This document shows positions 24,822 to 34,966 of a stretch of DNA of 36,690 nucleotides, in pieces. Under the pieces are notes generated by a model. That model saw nothing but the letters and a program-made list of their open reading frames with translations, was not told the origin of the DNA and made no database searches. Numbering within the stretch: the stretch's first letter is position 1; the number at the start of each line of letters is the position of its first letter. The stretch comes from Chlorobiota bacterium (GTDB lineage Bacteria; Bacteroidota; Bacteroidia; Bacteroidales; VadinHA17), in contig JAADHC010000023.1 of NCBI GenBank assembly GCA_013152085.1, positions 1 to 36,690 on the forward strand, read 5' to 3'. Both the position numbers and the translations under genes were made by a program.

Positions 24822-25931
24822 TTACTTCATTAAATCCGGAAAAAGACTTTTCAGTCCCTTCTCCGAAGCTTCACATATTCCCCTTTCTGTAATCAGTCCC
24901 GTAACCAAACGTGCCGGGGTAACATCAAAGCCATAATTTGCTGCACGGGCATTTTCCGGAGCAATCCTTACTGATATATCTTCTTTCCCCGAAAGACCTC
25001 TTATACTCAGCACTTCTTCAGGTGAACGCTCTTCTACCGGAATGTCTTTGATGCCATCGGAAATGTCAAAGTCAATCGTACTGGAAGGCAACGCCACATA
25101 AAAGGGAATCCGGTTATCAAGGGCAGCCAGCGCTTTCAGATAGGTGCCAATTTTATTGGCTACATCACCTGTACGAGTTGTTCGGTCACTTCCCACCAGC
25201 ACCAGGTCCACCATTCCGTGTTGCATCAGATGGCCACCGGTATTGTCGGCAATCAGTGTACAGGGAATTCCGGCCTTTTGCAGTTCCCACATAGTGAGCA
25301 GGGCACCCTGGTTGCGTGGGCGGGTTTCATCGACCCAGACATGAACCGGGATGCCTTTTTCTGCCGCCAGATATACCGGCGCCAGTGCTGTGCCGTAATC
25401 AATACAGGCCAGCCATCCCGCATTACAATGAGTCAGGATATTTACCGACTGTCCCATTTTACCTTCCGCCGCTTTCTGTATGATTGGCAGTCCACTCATT
25501 CCTATGCTCCGGCAGGCTTCCACCTCCTGACCGGAATATATCCGGGCCCCGGTTTTTAACTGCGCTGTAATTTCTCCGGCAGACATGTTTCTGCTTATCC
25601 GGTTTATTTGAAAGGTTAAAGCAAATTTCAGGTTTACAGCTGTTGGCCTTGCTTTGGCAAGATAATCTGCCACCTGCTGCAGTTGCCCTGTCACAGACTT
25701 CCCGGAATTCATTGCCATTGATGCCAGATACAGCCCCCATGCTGCTGCAGCTCCGATCACGGGAGCACCGCGCACGACCATATTTCTTATTGCAAGAAAA
25801 ACATCGTCTGCCGAGGTCAACTCCGTAATCAGAAATGAAAAGGGCAACCGTTGTTGGTCAATCACAAAGATCCTGTCCGGAAAATCCGGGTCAAACCAGA
25901 GCGACCTGTATTCTTTCCCGTTGACTTTCAT
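24822..25931 (-). CDS. mtnA: S-methyl-5-thioribose-1-phosphate isomerase
   Basis: The 369-residue product matches MtnA of the eIF2B-like family: NMVVRGAPVIGAAAAWG at the start, ILTHCNAG with the active-site cysteine, VDETRPRNQGA, the NTGGHLMQHGMVDLVLVGSDR segment with its catalytic aspartate, GDVANKIGTY and NYGFDVTPARLVTGLITERG at the end. It turns 5-methylthioribose-1-phosphate into 5-methylthioribulose-1-phosphate. It is the first gene of the operon with the aldolase and mtnP. The order of reactions is MtnP, MtnA, aldolase, so the cluster is a complete three-step route without a need for MTR kinase. The HAD gene is divergent, 124 bases away. Confidence 0.94.
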   Translation of the reverse strand: MKVNGKEYRSLWFDPDFPDRIFVIDQQRLPFSFLITELTSADDVFLAIRNMVVRGAPVIGAAAAWGLYLASMAMNSGKSVTGQLQQVADYLAKARPTAVNLKFALTFQINRISRNMSAGEITAQLKTGARIYSGQEVEACRSIGMSGLPIIQKAAEGKMGQSVNILTHCNAGWLACIDYGTALAPVYLAAEKGIPVHVWVDETRPRNQGALLTMWELQKAGIPCTLIADNTGGHLMQHGMVDLVLVGSDRTTRTGDVANKIGTYLKALAALDNRIPFYVALPSSTIDFDISDGIKDIPVEERSPEEVLSIRGLSGKEDISVRIAPENARAANYGFDVTPARLVTGLITERGICEASEKGLKSLFPDLMK

Positions 25932-26055
25932 AGATATTTGGTTTCACATCCTTTATTCTATAAAATTAACAACTTTCACTTTATCCCGGAGAATGTGTTT
26001 AAAAATATATTATAACGGAAAGATTCTTTTTCTTTGTAAACTGACAATAATCAAT

Positions 26056-26679
26056 ATGACAGCGTTACCCCGCAATACTAAAGCCATCATTTTTGACCTG
26101 GGTGGCGTTATCATGGACCTGGATATTGACCTGAGCAAAAAAGCGCTCGGTGAACTGGGTTTCAGGGAAAACATGTTTCATTTGCATGATACCGGGAATA
26201 ATGTATTTCTTGAACTGGAAGTGGGAGGTGTCGACACCGACAGGTTTTATGACCGGTTACGTGATCTACTTGGAAAACCTGTTGAAAACCGGCTGCTTGA
26301 AGAGGCCTGGAATAAAATGATCTGTGGTTTCCGGGCAGAGAAGATTGATTTACTCAGGCAGCTAAGCAAAGATTATTCACTCTATCTTCTGAGTAACACC
26401 AATGAAATTCATATCCGGTACTGTAATCATATTTTACAGGAACAATACGGTATCTCCGGCCTGGAAGCATTGTTTACCGTAACATTTTATTCTCATATAC
26501 TCAAATTACGGAAACCCCGGCCGGAAATATTTACCCGGGTTCTTCAACTGATTCCTTTCCCCCCGGAGGAAATCGTTTATTTTGATGATACCCGGGAGCA
26601 TCTTGACGCCGCCGCATCATTTGGGATCAGAGGGATCCTGCATCCCAGAAATGCTCCGCTTCATATCAGACAGGCATAG
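26056..26679 (+). CDS. HAD family hydrolase (IA subfamily, phosphatase-like)
   Basis: From the ATG at 26056 the product is 207 residues and begins with the HAD motif I region KAIIFDLGGVIMDLD (nucleophile Asp14; the second position is Gly, as in the DLGGV subgroup). Motif II is LLSNTNEIH, motif III lies around KLRKPRPEIF and motif IV is YFDDTREHLDAA. An upstream in-frame extension lacks similarity and was not used. Members act on small phosphate esters such as sugar phosphates. It is divergent from mtnA and convergent with ispG. A link to methylthioribose metabolism (an MtnX-like role) is possible but not supported by specific residues. Confidence 0.9.
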   Translation: MTALPRNTKAIIFDLGGVIMDLDIDLSKKALGELGFRENMFHLHDTGNNVFLELEVGGVDTDRFYDRLRDLLGKPVENRLLEEAWNKMICGFRAEKIDLLRQLSKDYSLYLLSNTNEIHIRYCNHILQEQYGISGLEALFTVTFYSHILKLRKPRPEIFTRVLQLIPFPPEEIVYFDDTREHLDAAASFGIRGILHPRNAPLHIRQA

Positions 26680-26689
26680 ACGTTTCAGG

Positions 26690-28543
26690 TTACGGGTCGG
26701 TCCAGTTTCCGTTTTCTTTAATGATGCGTATAAGTTCATCCACAGCCTGATGTGCCGGAATATTACGTTTTACCACTTTCCTGTTTTTGTAGAGTGTGAT
26801 TTTGTGCGTACCGGAACCCACATACCCGTAATCAGCATCGGCCATTTCTCCGGGTCCGTTAACAATACAACCCATGATCCCGATTTTCAGTCCTTTAAGA
26901 TGTGCCGTTCTTTTCCGTATTTCCGCACTGACCTTTTGTATGTCAAACAATGTCCTGCCACAGGAAGGACAGGAGATATATTCAGGTTGTGTAAACCGGA
27001 CACGGCTTGCCTGTAAAATTGAAAAAGCAACTTCAACAGCAGATGAATCTTTCCCTTTGTCCTGCGATTCAATCCACAATCCATCGGCCAAACCATCCAG
27101 GAAAAGCGGACCTGTCAGTGCTGCAACGGAAATCGTCTTTTCTACCGTCATCTCTCCCTGGAGATAACAGCGCAGGATAACCGGAATTTTTGGAAATATG
27201 TTTTCAGTTCTAATGAGAAAAGAACGTATCGCAGCTATACTTTCATTGCCGGTTAGGTTTATCACAAACACATCGCCGGGGCCTGTTGATTTCAGTGTGA
27301 TGTTTGTTTCGTAAGTTCCGTAGGGATCAACTTCCAAAAAACGTAGCGTTGCCTGAGGAAGATCTCTGCCGGAACTGGCATTTCGCCTGAAAAACGGGAA
27401 AACCCGCTGAGGATCCTCCGGGTTCCATGATTCATCATTCACAAGAATTTTCCTTTCCCCGGCAGAAAGGGAAGTCCGGCCCTCTGCATCTGCATACACC
27501 AGGTCAGGCATATTGCCGGTTACAGACGGATCATTATTTGGTTCCTGAAAAGCAGATACAACAATATGGGAAGTACCGAAAATTTCCTTCAGCCGGCCGT
27601 AAACTTCGCGTGTACTGTACGCAAACGGTGAGGGAATCTTTTCCATGGGTGTTGCAGGAACATCACTAAGCCTTAATCCTAAGACAAGAAAACGGGCTAC
27701 AGGAATCTCATTTTCGGGCGGTTCCGTAAGGGAAACCCGGATGGTATCGCCGAAACCGTCTGCCAGTAATGCAACAATTCCTACTGTAGATTTTATTCTG
27801 CCGTATATCCCCTCGCCTGCTTCGGTGATGCCCAGATGAAGCGGATACAAGGCTCCTTCGGCTGCCATCGCTGCAATTAGCAACCGGTAGGCATACACCA
27901 TTACCCGGGTATTACTTGACTTCATGGATAAAACAACCTGATGGAAATCCTCTTCACGACAAATCCTAAGGAATTCCATTGCTGATACGACCATTCCTTT
28001 GGGAGTATCTCCGTATTGTTCAACAATACGACCGGCCAGGGATCCATGGTTAACTCCAATACGCAATGCTGTTTTGTGTTTTTTACAAATCTCAAGCAGG
28101 GGAACCAGCCTTTCCCGGATCCGGTCCTGCACGGCCTGTTCCGAATCAGCTTCATGAAAACGAATAAAATTGCCGGGATTGATCCTGATTTTTTCAACCT
28201 GTGTGGCAGCTACCTCTGCAATGGAAGGGTTAAAATGAACATCCGCAATCAGGGGCGTATCAATCCCCCTTTTTCTGAGCTCACTGCGGATGCGTCCGAG
28301 ATTTTCAGCCTCCCGGAGATTCTGTGCCGTCAGCCGGACAAAATCAGCCCCTGCCTCAATAATACGGATACATTGAGCTACGGAAGCCTCCGTATCCATT
28401 GTCGGAGTAGTCGTCATGGATTGAACACGCACCGGAAAATTCCCACCAAGAGGGACTTCCCCAACATGCACAACCCGCGTTGGTTTACGGCCACCAGTAG
28501 CAAGGATGTTCTTAAATATCTCTACCGTATTTTGATCTTCCAT
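26690..28543 (-). CDS. ispG: 4-hydroxy-3-methylbut-2-enyl-diphosphate synthase
   Basis: The 617-residue product is the long, three-domain form of IspG. It has an N-terminal TIM barrel (VPLGGNFPVRVQSMTTTPTMDT, GADFVRLTAQ, RIGVNHGSL), an inserted A* domain of roughly 250 residues and a C-terminal [4Fe-4S] domain with Cys525, Cys528, Cys559 and Glu566 as cluster ligands (CPSCG and GCIVNGPGE). Bacteroidota, Chlamydiae and plants share this long form. The enzyme carries out the penultimate step of the MEP pathway to isoprenoids, reducing MEcPP to HMBPP. A -7 promoter box lies 32 bases before the start codon. Confidence 0.96.
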   Translation of the reverse strand: MEDQNTVEIFKNILATGGRKPTRVVHVGEVPLGGNFPVRVQSMTTTPTMDTEASVAQCIRIIEAGADFVRLTAQNLREAENLGRIRSELRKRGIDTPLIADVHFNPSIAEVAATQVEKIRINPGNFIRFHEADSEQAVQDRIRERLVPLLEICKKHKTALRIGVNHGSLAGRIVEQYGDTPKGMVVSAMEFLRICREEDFHQVVLSMKSSNTRVMVYAYRLLIAAMAAEGALYPLHLGITEAGEGIYGRIKSTVGIVALLADGFGDTIRVSLTEPPENEIPVARFLVLGLRLSDVPATPMEKIPSPFAYSTREVYGRLKEIFGTSHIVVSAFQEPNNDPSVTGNMPDLVYADAEGRTSLSAGERKILVNDESWNPEDPQRVFPFFRRNASSGRDLPQATLRFLEVDPYGTYETNITLKSTGPGDVFVINLTGNESIAAIRSFLIRTENIFPKIPVILRCYLQGEMTVEKTISVAALTGPLFLDGLADGLWIESQDKGKDSSAVEVAFSILQASRVRFTQPEYISCPSCGRTLFDIQKVSAEIRKRTAHLKGLKIGIMGCIVNGPGEMADADYGYVGSGTHKITLYKNRKVVKRNIPAHQAVDELIRIIKENGNWTDP

Positions 28544-28574
28544 AAAAAGGCAATAACTTGTAAGGTCTTTTTTA

Positions 28575-28582
28575 CAAAGATA
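28575..28582 (-). promoter_or_regulatory. -7 element of ispG promoter
   Basis: TATCTTTG on the minus strand, a full TAnnTTTG match, 31 bases upstream of ispG. A -33 TTG at 19 bp is not evident. Confidence 0.45.
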
Positions 28583-28678
28583 GGGATTTCAGATAAGGCC
28601 TATACCGGATAAAACGGGAGAAAGGAAAAACAGGTATCGATTAATTCGCTATTTTTACAAAACAAAAGGCAGCATATA

Positions 28679-31600
28679 ATGATCATAAAGTCTTTCTTCC
28701 GTAATCATTTTTCCTTTATCCTGATCACGCTGGCTATTTTTTGCAGCTCACATCCAAGAACCTGGAGCCGGAACCTGGATGATATCAAGAAAAGCGGCAA
28801 AATATATATTGCCTTTGAGCATGCTGATGTAAATACCATCAACTATCCCCTGGCTTATGAGTTTGCAAGATATCTGAACCTCGAGGTAGAAGAGGTGATT
28901 ATCGACTGGGATGAAGCATTCAGTCAAAACGGTACCGTTCCTGAAGATATTGAAACGAATCCGAACTATCACTATACGCCCGATGCCCTGAAAAAGGCAG
29001 ATATTGTCTGCAGTACTTTTTCGATCCTGGAGTGGCGCAAAAAGCTTTTTGATTTTGCCGAAACGCTGAAGTCGGCAGAATTACTTGTATTACGATCAGA
29101 TAAACCGATGCCGGGAGATCTGGATGCTCTTTCCGGATTAAAAATCGCCCTGATGGACGGCACAAGCTTCGTCACACACCTGGCTTCAATCAACGATAAA
29201 ATCGGTGGTGGTATTAAAATGATCAAAACAGCCACTACCGATGAATCTAAAAACATGGTGTTGGATGGGAAAGCCGACGGTGTTATCCTTGATGCCGATG
29301 AGGCACTCACTTTCCGGAAAGAACATCCCGGAAAAGTGACCATTGTATTTCCCATCAGCAAGATCACAAATTCAGCATGGGCAGTGGAGAAAGGGAATCC
29401 TCTAAAAAATGAAGTTGAAAATTTCTTCCGTACCATCTCCAACAATGGTATTCTGGATAAAATCTTTTATGAAAAGTTTGCCGAACGTTACTCTGTTTTC
29501 GTAGAAAGTATTAACCCACACACGCCCATACAACCCTATCACCGGGATCTGAATGAAATCCTGAAATCAAAAAAGATCATCGTCGGTTTGCGGGATCGTG
29601 ATTTTGTCTATCATAAAGGGGAGAACAAACAATTTATGCATGCCCTTGCCGAGGAGTTTGCCGATTATCTGGGTGTCGAGATGGAATTTGTCCTGATACC
29701 GGAATTTGGAAAATACTGGGAAGACAGCCAGGGAGAAATTGTGAAGGATAGCGCTTACACCCCGGAGATATTTCACTACTTTGACATTGCCTGTGATATG
29801 ATTTCCCCGCTTCCCTGGCGGGAGAAAAAGGTGAATCTTGTTCCGGTATATTCGACCGATTACTCCGTTCTGGCCCGACCGGAAACCAATATACGCAACA
29901 TCTCCGACCTGAAAAAATACAAAGGGGTTACCGGGCGGGGAACCATCTACGAAGAGATTCTTTTTAAAAACGGGATCGACTCATTCTATTTTGCCCCGGT
30001 AAAAAACTTTATTTCTGATGTTGCGGACGGCAAGGCAGATTATACCCTGCTGGACAATGCTTTTCTTTACCCGCAACTGGAACCTAAAATTGCCCTTGGT
30101 TCGCAGGATGTATGCTGGGCGCTTCGAAAAGATCAACCTCAATTACTTGCCGAGGCACAACAGTTTCTCTCTGAATCTAAAACCAAAGGCCTTCTGAATG
30201 TTTTAAACAGGGCGCAAAGGGGAAATACTTTTCTCAATCCACAGGATTTCCTCCAAAGTTATTACGAACGCTTTCAAACAGGCAATGTCCCATACATTTT
30301 ATTCAGTGTCGAGAACGGGTTGCCGCAGGAAGATGTAACGGCCATCCTGCAGGATCAAAAAGGGTATATGTGGTTTGGTACCAACTCGGGCGTTGTGCGT
30401 TATAATGGCCGCAAAATGGAGATTTTTGACGTAAGCAAAGGCCTCAGCGACAATGCCATTTCTGATATCAAGCAGGATGCCGGCGGATTGATCTATATCG
30501 CTACGTCAAAAGGAGTGTCTGTCATTTTTGAAGATTCCGTAATTTCCCGTATGCTTCAGAACAGGGCTTTTAACCATATCTATATTGCCAATGATCAAAG
30601 CAAATGGTTCTTAAGTAATGCGGGAATATTTATCGTTGATTCCATTGGCAATTTCCGTAAAGCCCAGGATGTTTTCAGCGGATTGCCGGTAAACATTAAT
30701 GATATGGCAGAAGATACTTCCGGAACGGTAAGGTTTTTTGCTTCACACGACGGTTTATATATCCTCCGAAACAATGAAAAGGCAATTCGTGTGCTGAAAG
30801 ATTACTGTTATTCCGTATTTGTTGATCAGACAAACCGCGTTTGGCTTTCCACACCGGAAGGCCTTTTCAGTCAACCTATTAATAATATTGAGCGTGGGAT
30901 CAAGGGATCATCTTTAAATAAACAATTTGATATTCCCCTTACCATTATCAAACGAATCAGCCAGAGTCGTTCCGGATCAATCTGGTTTATGAATGATGCC
31001 CACCTTTACCAACTGGTATCCATGGATCAGAAGGCTGTGGTATATGCAACCGGAGGAGAGCTGATTAACAACACGTTGCTATCCTACTGCGAAGACAATG
31101 AAGGAAACCTGTGGATTGGCTTTTCCGGGGGGTTACAAAGAATCATCAACACCAAAAACCTGCGCAATTTCTTTCCGGACCAGATCAATAACTATATCTA
31201 TTCCATCAGCCAGGATAAAGAGGGCAGAATCTGGATCGGTACCAACGACGGGGTTTATTATTATCAGGACGACCTTATCCCCTTTACATCGCATCTTCCT
31301 GCCTCTGCCGGAAAAACCATTACCGCTTTACTTCCCGACGGCAATATCCTTCTTGCCACTCCGGAAGGGCTTTTTGAGATAAACCGGATAAACCTTCATG
31401 TTGTAAAACAAAATAAAAGCCAGCTCCTTGTAGGACTGGAAAATGTGTATGTTGCAGACGACGGAAAAATATTTATCCTTACCGGGAAAAAGGGTCTGAT
31501 TTACTATTTTCCTGATTTTAGCTCCCGTCCTGAAATTATTCAGGGGCGAGAAACTGCCAGCGTTTACCAGCTATCTTCCTTTAATGGCAGGATCATCGGA

Positions 31601-33313
31601 GGCAGCAATCTCGGCCTGATTGAATTTGACGGGAAGGGTTTTAAACCGTTCCTTCCGATGAATGCCACCGTCTGGTCTTTGTGTGAAAACGAAGGAGCGC
31701 TATGGATAGGTACAGAAAAAGGTCTTGAAATTTACAGGGACAATATCCTCAGTCCTGTTCCGCTGCGTGATAATCACGTAATCATAAAATCAATTATCCC
31801 GGCAAAAAACCGTAATTACCTCTGGATCGGGACGAATATCGGGTTTATGTATTTTAACAAAGAAACAAATAAAGAGGAGTTTCTAATCAACTCGAAAGAA
31901 GGCCTTTCCGGAGACGAAGTAACCAACGGCGGACTATTTCTTGATGCCAACGGGTTGTTATGGATTGGTACCTATCATGGCATTTCCAATTTTAACATTA
32001 AAGTAAAACGTGAAAATGAGTATTCACCCCGTTGTTATCTCGAACGGGTTCTGGTAAACGGAAATGAAATCGATAAAAAACCCGCCCGGAGATTCAGGTT
32101 TAATGAAAATAATTTTGTTTTTGAAGTTTCGGGCTTGTTCTATTCAGATGAACGATCTATAGAGTATGAATTTTACCTGCGCGGACAAAAGCGGAATTTC
32201 GATATGATCCGCCGGGGGAAAGAGTACCGGGCATATTATACCAACCTTGATCCCGGAAAGTATACTTTTGTATACCGTGCCAAGGGTAAAGACAATATAT
32301 GGAGCTATACAGGAAGTTTTCCCTTTGAAATCAGAAAACCTTTCTGGGAAACCTGGTGGTTCAGGCTTCTTGTGGTAATTACTGTTGTCCTGATCATTTA
32401 TGCATTGTATAAATGGCGCGTCAGTGCCATCGAACGACAAAAGGAAATCCTGGAAGAACAGGTGCGTGAACGTACACGCGAACTGGAACAGGCAAATGTC
32501 GAGATACAGGCACAACGGGACCTGGCCCGTGGACAACGGGATATGATTGCCGAACAGAAAAAGGAAATTACCGACAGTATTCTATATGCAGAACGGATAC
32601 AGCGATCGCTTTTGCCTGGAACAGAAAAGATAAAATCCATGATTGACGATTTCTTTGTGCTGTTCAAGCCCAGAGACATTGTAAGCGGTGATTTTTACTG
32701 GACAGCCGAAACCGATCATAAAAGTATTATCGTTGCTGCCGATTGTACCGGTCATGGTGTCCCGGGGGCTTTTATGAGTATGTTGGGAATATCCTTCCTG
32801 AACGAAATTATAAGTGAAAATAAGATCCTGGAGGCATCAGAAATTCTGAACAGATTGCGAAACCAGGTCATTGAAGCATTGCAACAAAAAGGAACCCCGG
32901 GAGAAGCAAAAGACGGAATGGATATTGCCCTTTGTGTCATCGACAAACAGAAAGGAGAAATACAGTTTGCCGGTGCTAATAACCCGGTTTACTATATCCG
33001 CAATGACGAGCTCTTCGAAATAAAGGGAGATAAAATGCCTGTAGCCATTCACGTTAAGATGGACCCGTTTACCAATCATGTTATATCTTATCAGAACGGG
33101 GATGTATTCTATCTTTTCTCAGACGGCTATGCCGACCAGTTTGGCGGACCACTGGGTAAGAAGTTTAAATACCGGTCGCTGAAAGAGTTGCTTATCAGTA
33201 TTCATGGTAAGAAAATGGAAGAACAGAAAACCATCCTTGACAACCGGTTCGAAGAATGGAAAGGGGAAAACGACCAGGTTGATGATGTGGTGATTATCGG
33301 CTTTAGAGTTTAA
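28679..33313 (+). CDS. Fusion sensor: two solute-binding-like domains, beta-propeller, Y_Y_Y domain, membrane helix and SpoIIE/PP2C phosphatase
   Basis: The 1544-residue product is a single-pass sensor. A signal peptide (1 to about 30) is followed by two SBP_bac_3-like halves (about 35-280 and 290-530; LDALSGLKIALMDGTS and ISDLKKYKGVTGRGT). A two-component-regulator propeller (about 538-1114) has repeated G.(L/M)WIGT..G..(Y/F) units such as QKGYMWFGTNSG. A Y_Y_Y domain (about 1145-1225), one membrane helix (WWFRLLVVITVVLIIYALYKW) and a coiled coil (1247-1314) follow. The C-terminal SpoIIE phosphatase (1315-1544) has the metal-site segments SGDFYW, VAADCTGHGVPGAFMSM, KDGMDIALCVID and VFYLFSDGY. 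It probably turns periplasmic solute binding into dephosphorylation of an anti-anti-sigma or other serine phosphoprotein. No kinase or STAS partner is adjacent. Confidence 0.88.
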   Translation: MIIKSFFRNHFSFILITLAIFCSSHPRTWSRNLDDIKKSGKIYIAFEHADVNTINYPLAYEFARYLNLEVEEVIIDWDEAFSQNGTVPEDIETNPNYHYTPDALKKADIVCSTFSILEWRKKLFDFAETLKSAELLVLRSDKPMPGDLDALSGLKIALMDGTSFVTHLASINDKIGGGIKMIKTATTDESKNMVLDGKADGVILDADEALTFRKEHPGKVTIVFPISKITNSAWAVEKGNPLKNEVENFFRTISNNGILDKIFYEKFAERYSVFVESINPHTPIQPYHRDLNEILKSKKIIVGLRDRDFVYHKGENKQFMHALAEEFADYLGVEMEFVLIPEFGKYWEDSQGEIVKDSAYTPEIFHYFDIACDMISPLPWREKKVNLVPVYSTDYSVLARPETNIRNISDLKKYKGVTGRGTIYEEILFKNGIDSFYFAPVKNFISDVADGKADYTLLDNAFLYPQLEPKIALGSQDVCWALRKDQPQLLAEAQQFLSESKTKGLLNVLNRAQRGNTFLNPQDFLQSYYERFQTGNVPYILFSVENGLPQEDVTAILQDQKGYMWFGTNSGVVRYNGRKMEIFDVSKGLSDNAISDIKQDAGGLIYIATSKGVSVIFEDSVISRMLQNRAFNHIYIANDQSKWFLSNAGIFIVDSIGNFRKAQDVFSGLPVNINDMAEDTSGTVRFFASHDGLYILRNNEKAIRVLKDYCYSVFVDQTNRVWLSTPEGLFSQPINNIERGIKGSSLNKQFDIPLTIIKRISQSRSGSIWFMNDAHLYQLVSMDQKAVVYATGGELINNTLLSYCEDNEGNLWIGFSGGLQRIINTKNLRNFFPDQINNYIYSISQDKEGRIWIGTNDGVYYYQDDLIPFTSHLPASAGKTITALLPDGNILLATPEGLFEINRINLHVVKQNKSQLLVGLENVYVADDGKIFILTGKKGLIYYFPDFSSRPEIIQGRETASVYQLSSFNGRIIGGSNLGLIEFDGKGFKPFLPMNATVWSLCENEGALWIGTEKGLEIYRDNILSPVPLRDNHVIIKSIIPAKNRNYLWIGTNIGFMYFNKETNKEEFLINSKEGLSGDEVTNGGLFLDANGLLWIGTYHGISNFNIKVKRENEYSPRCYLERVLVNGNEIDKKPARRFRFNENNFVFEVSGLFYSDERSIEYEFYLRGQKRNFDMIRRGKEYRAYYTNLDPGKYTFVYRAKGKDNIWSYTGSFPFEIRKPFWETWWFRLLVVITVVLIIYALYKWRVSAIERQKEILEEQVRERTRELEQANVEIQAQRDLARGQRDMIAEQKKEITDSILYAERIQRSLLPGTEKIKSMIDDFFVLFKPRDIVSGDFYWTAETDHKSIIVAADCTGHGVPGAFMSMLGISFLNEIISENKILEASEILNRLRNQVIEALQQKGTPGEAKDGMDIALCVIDKQKGEIQFAGANNPVYYIRNDELFEIKGDKMPVAIHVKMDPFTNHVISYQNGDVFYLFSDGYADQFGGPLGKKFKYRSLKELLISIHGKKMEEQKTILDNRFEEWKGENDQVDDVVIIGFRV

Positions 33314-33340
33314 AATCTGACGTCAGGAGAAAATACCAAT

Positions 33341-34810
33341 CTACTTTCTGAAAGACCATTCATAACCATCTTTTACATCCCTGACCTCAATTCCTGCTTT
33401 CAACAAGGCATTACGAATTTGATCGGAAAGTTCAAAGTTCTTGTTTTTCTTGGCTTCAAATCCGGGTATCGAGTAATATTTTAATTAAGGCTGTTGTCAA
33501 CTCCATTCCTGCGGTTTGTCCGGACGGCCGGGTTAATCCGAGGATCTCCTCTGTAAAATCATGGTATGTTTTTTTCAGCAGGTCAAGATTTGCCTGATCA
33601 ATGGTTTCTTTTCCTGATTCCACAGCCCGGACCAATTTTATTCCGTCAAAAAGATGGGCAATGAAAACCGGGGAGTTCATATCATCATCAAGCGCATCGA
33701 GGCCTTTCTGTTTAAAAGCAGCGGCATCAATCGTCCCGGAGGATGAAGGGGCAAGCCGGTCGAGCACAGCCATTCCCTCCCATAATCGTTCCAATCCTTT
33801 TTCCGAAGCCTGTATTGCCTGGTTTGAAAAGTCAAGAGGACTGCGGTAGTGTGCCTGAAGGATAAAAAAACGGACGGACATAGGATCATAAGCCTTTTCA
33901 AGTAATGGATGGCCTCCTGAAAAAATCTAATCTCATTTAATGAAATGGCATTTCCCAGGGACTTACCCATTTTCTGTCCATTAATGGTAATCAGGTTGTT
34001 GTGCATCCAGTATTTTACCGATTCTGTGCCCAGGGCAGCTGTTGACTGCGCAATTTCACACTCATGGTGAGGAAACAGCAGGTCCATTCCGCCTCCATGG
34101 ATATCAAACTTTTCGCCCAGATAACGGGTGCTCATCACCGAACATTCAAGGTGCCATCCGGGATATCCCTCGCTCCACGGTGAAGGCCAGTGCATGATGT
34201 GTCCGGGGGTCATTTTTTTCCATAAGGCAAAATCATAAGGATTCTTCTTCTCTTTTTGCCCTTCCAGTTCCCGAGTATTGGTAATAAGATCTTCCAGTTT
34301 CCGGCCTGAAAGTTTACCGTAATGGTACTTCCTGTTATATTTTTCCACATCAAAATATACCGAGCCATTCATTTCATAGGCATATCCATTCTCCAGGATC
34401 TTTTTGGCAAACTGCTGCTGCTCGATGATATGCCCGGAAGCATGGGGCTCGATATCCGGACTCAACATACCCAGCTGCGCCATATTTGCATGGTAGTGAT
34501 TGGTATACCGCTGAACAATCTCCATAGGTTCTATCTCTTCGAGCCGTGCCCGTTTCCCGATTTTGTCTTCGCCAGCATCGGCATCATTTTCCAGATGTCC
34601 GACATCTGTAATGTTCCGGACATAACGGACTTTATAACCGAGATATTTCAAATAACGGTACAGCAGATCAAAAGTGATCGCAGCCCGGGCATGGCCAAGG
34701 TGGGCATCACCGTATACGGTAGGACCACAGACATACATTCCCACATGTGAGGGATGGATCGGCTCGAAAATCTCCTTTTTCCGGGTGAGGGTATTGTAAA
34801 TGCTTAACAT
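33341..34810 (-). pseudogene. cysS: Cysteine--tRNA ligase with two frameshifts (real decay or sequence error)
   Basis: From 34810 the frame encodes a normal N terminus: [21 protein letters not shown], the zinc and cysteine site ([17 protein letters not shown]) and the KMGKSLGN signature. After SLNEI the frame is lost at a 6-base A run (plus strand 33920-33925); one more base would continue into the expected [20 protein letters not shown]. The second frame runs from there to 33456 ([19 protein letters not shown]). Near 33456-33470 another one-base change moves the C terminus into a third frame, FEAKKNKNFELSDQIRNALL to YEWSFRK and a stop at 33341. The remaining sequence is well conserved, about 490 residues if repaired. 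As CysS is normally essential and single copy, assembly error is a serious possibility. Confidence 0.85.
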
Positions 34811-34966
34811 AGTATCGGTTTCGCAGACATATTCAGGCAGGTAAAATTACAAATAATTCACGGGAATCTCAGCAATGACAATTGACGACTTAAATCCGTA
34901 AAAAAATACTACGTTACAGGTTGATTACTTTTACAACAAAAGAACTTTCCGTAATTTTAATTCTCA

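Noticed and set aside
28016-28612. 198-codon frame antisense to ispG
   Set aside because: Shadow of the conserved TIM-barrel coding region; crosses the ispG promoter, and the product resembles nothing known.
33317-33326. CTGACGTCAG palindrome between the phosphatase gene and cysS
   Set aside because: Ten bases with no loop or U tract; too short to call a terminator or an operator.
33919-33926. Programmed -1 frameshift in cysS
   Set aside because: The T run is slippery, but frameshifting is not expected for this gene and a second, non-slippery shift is present downstream; error or decay is simpler.
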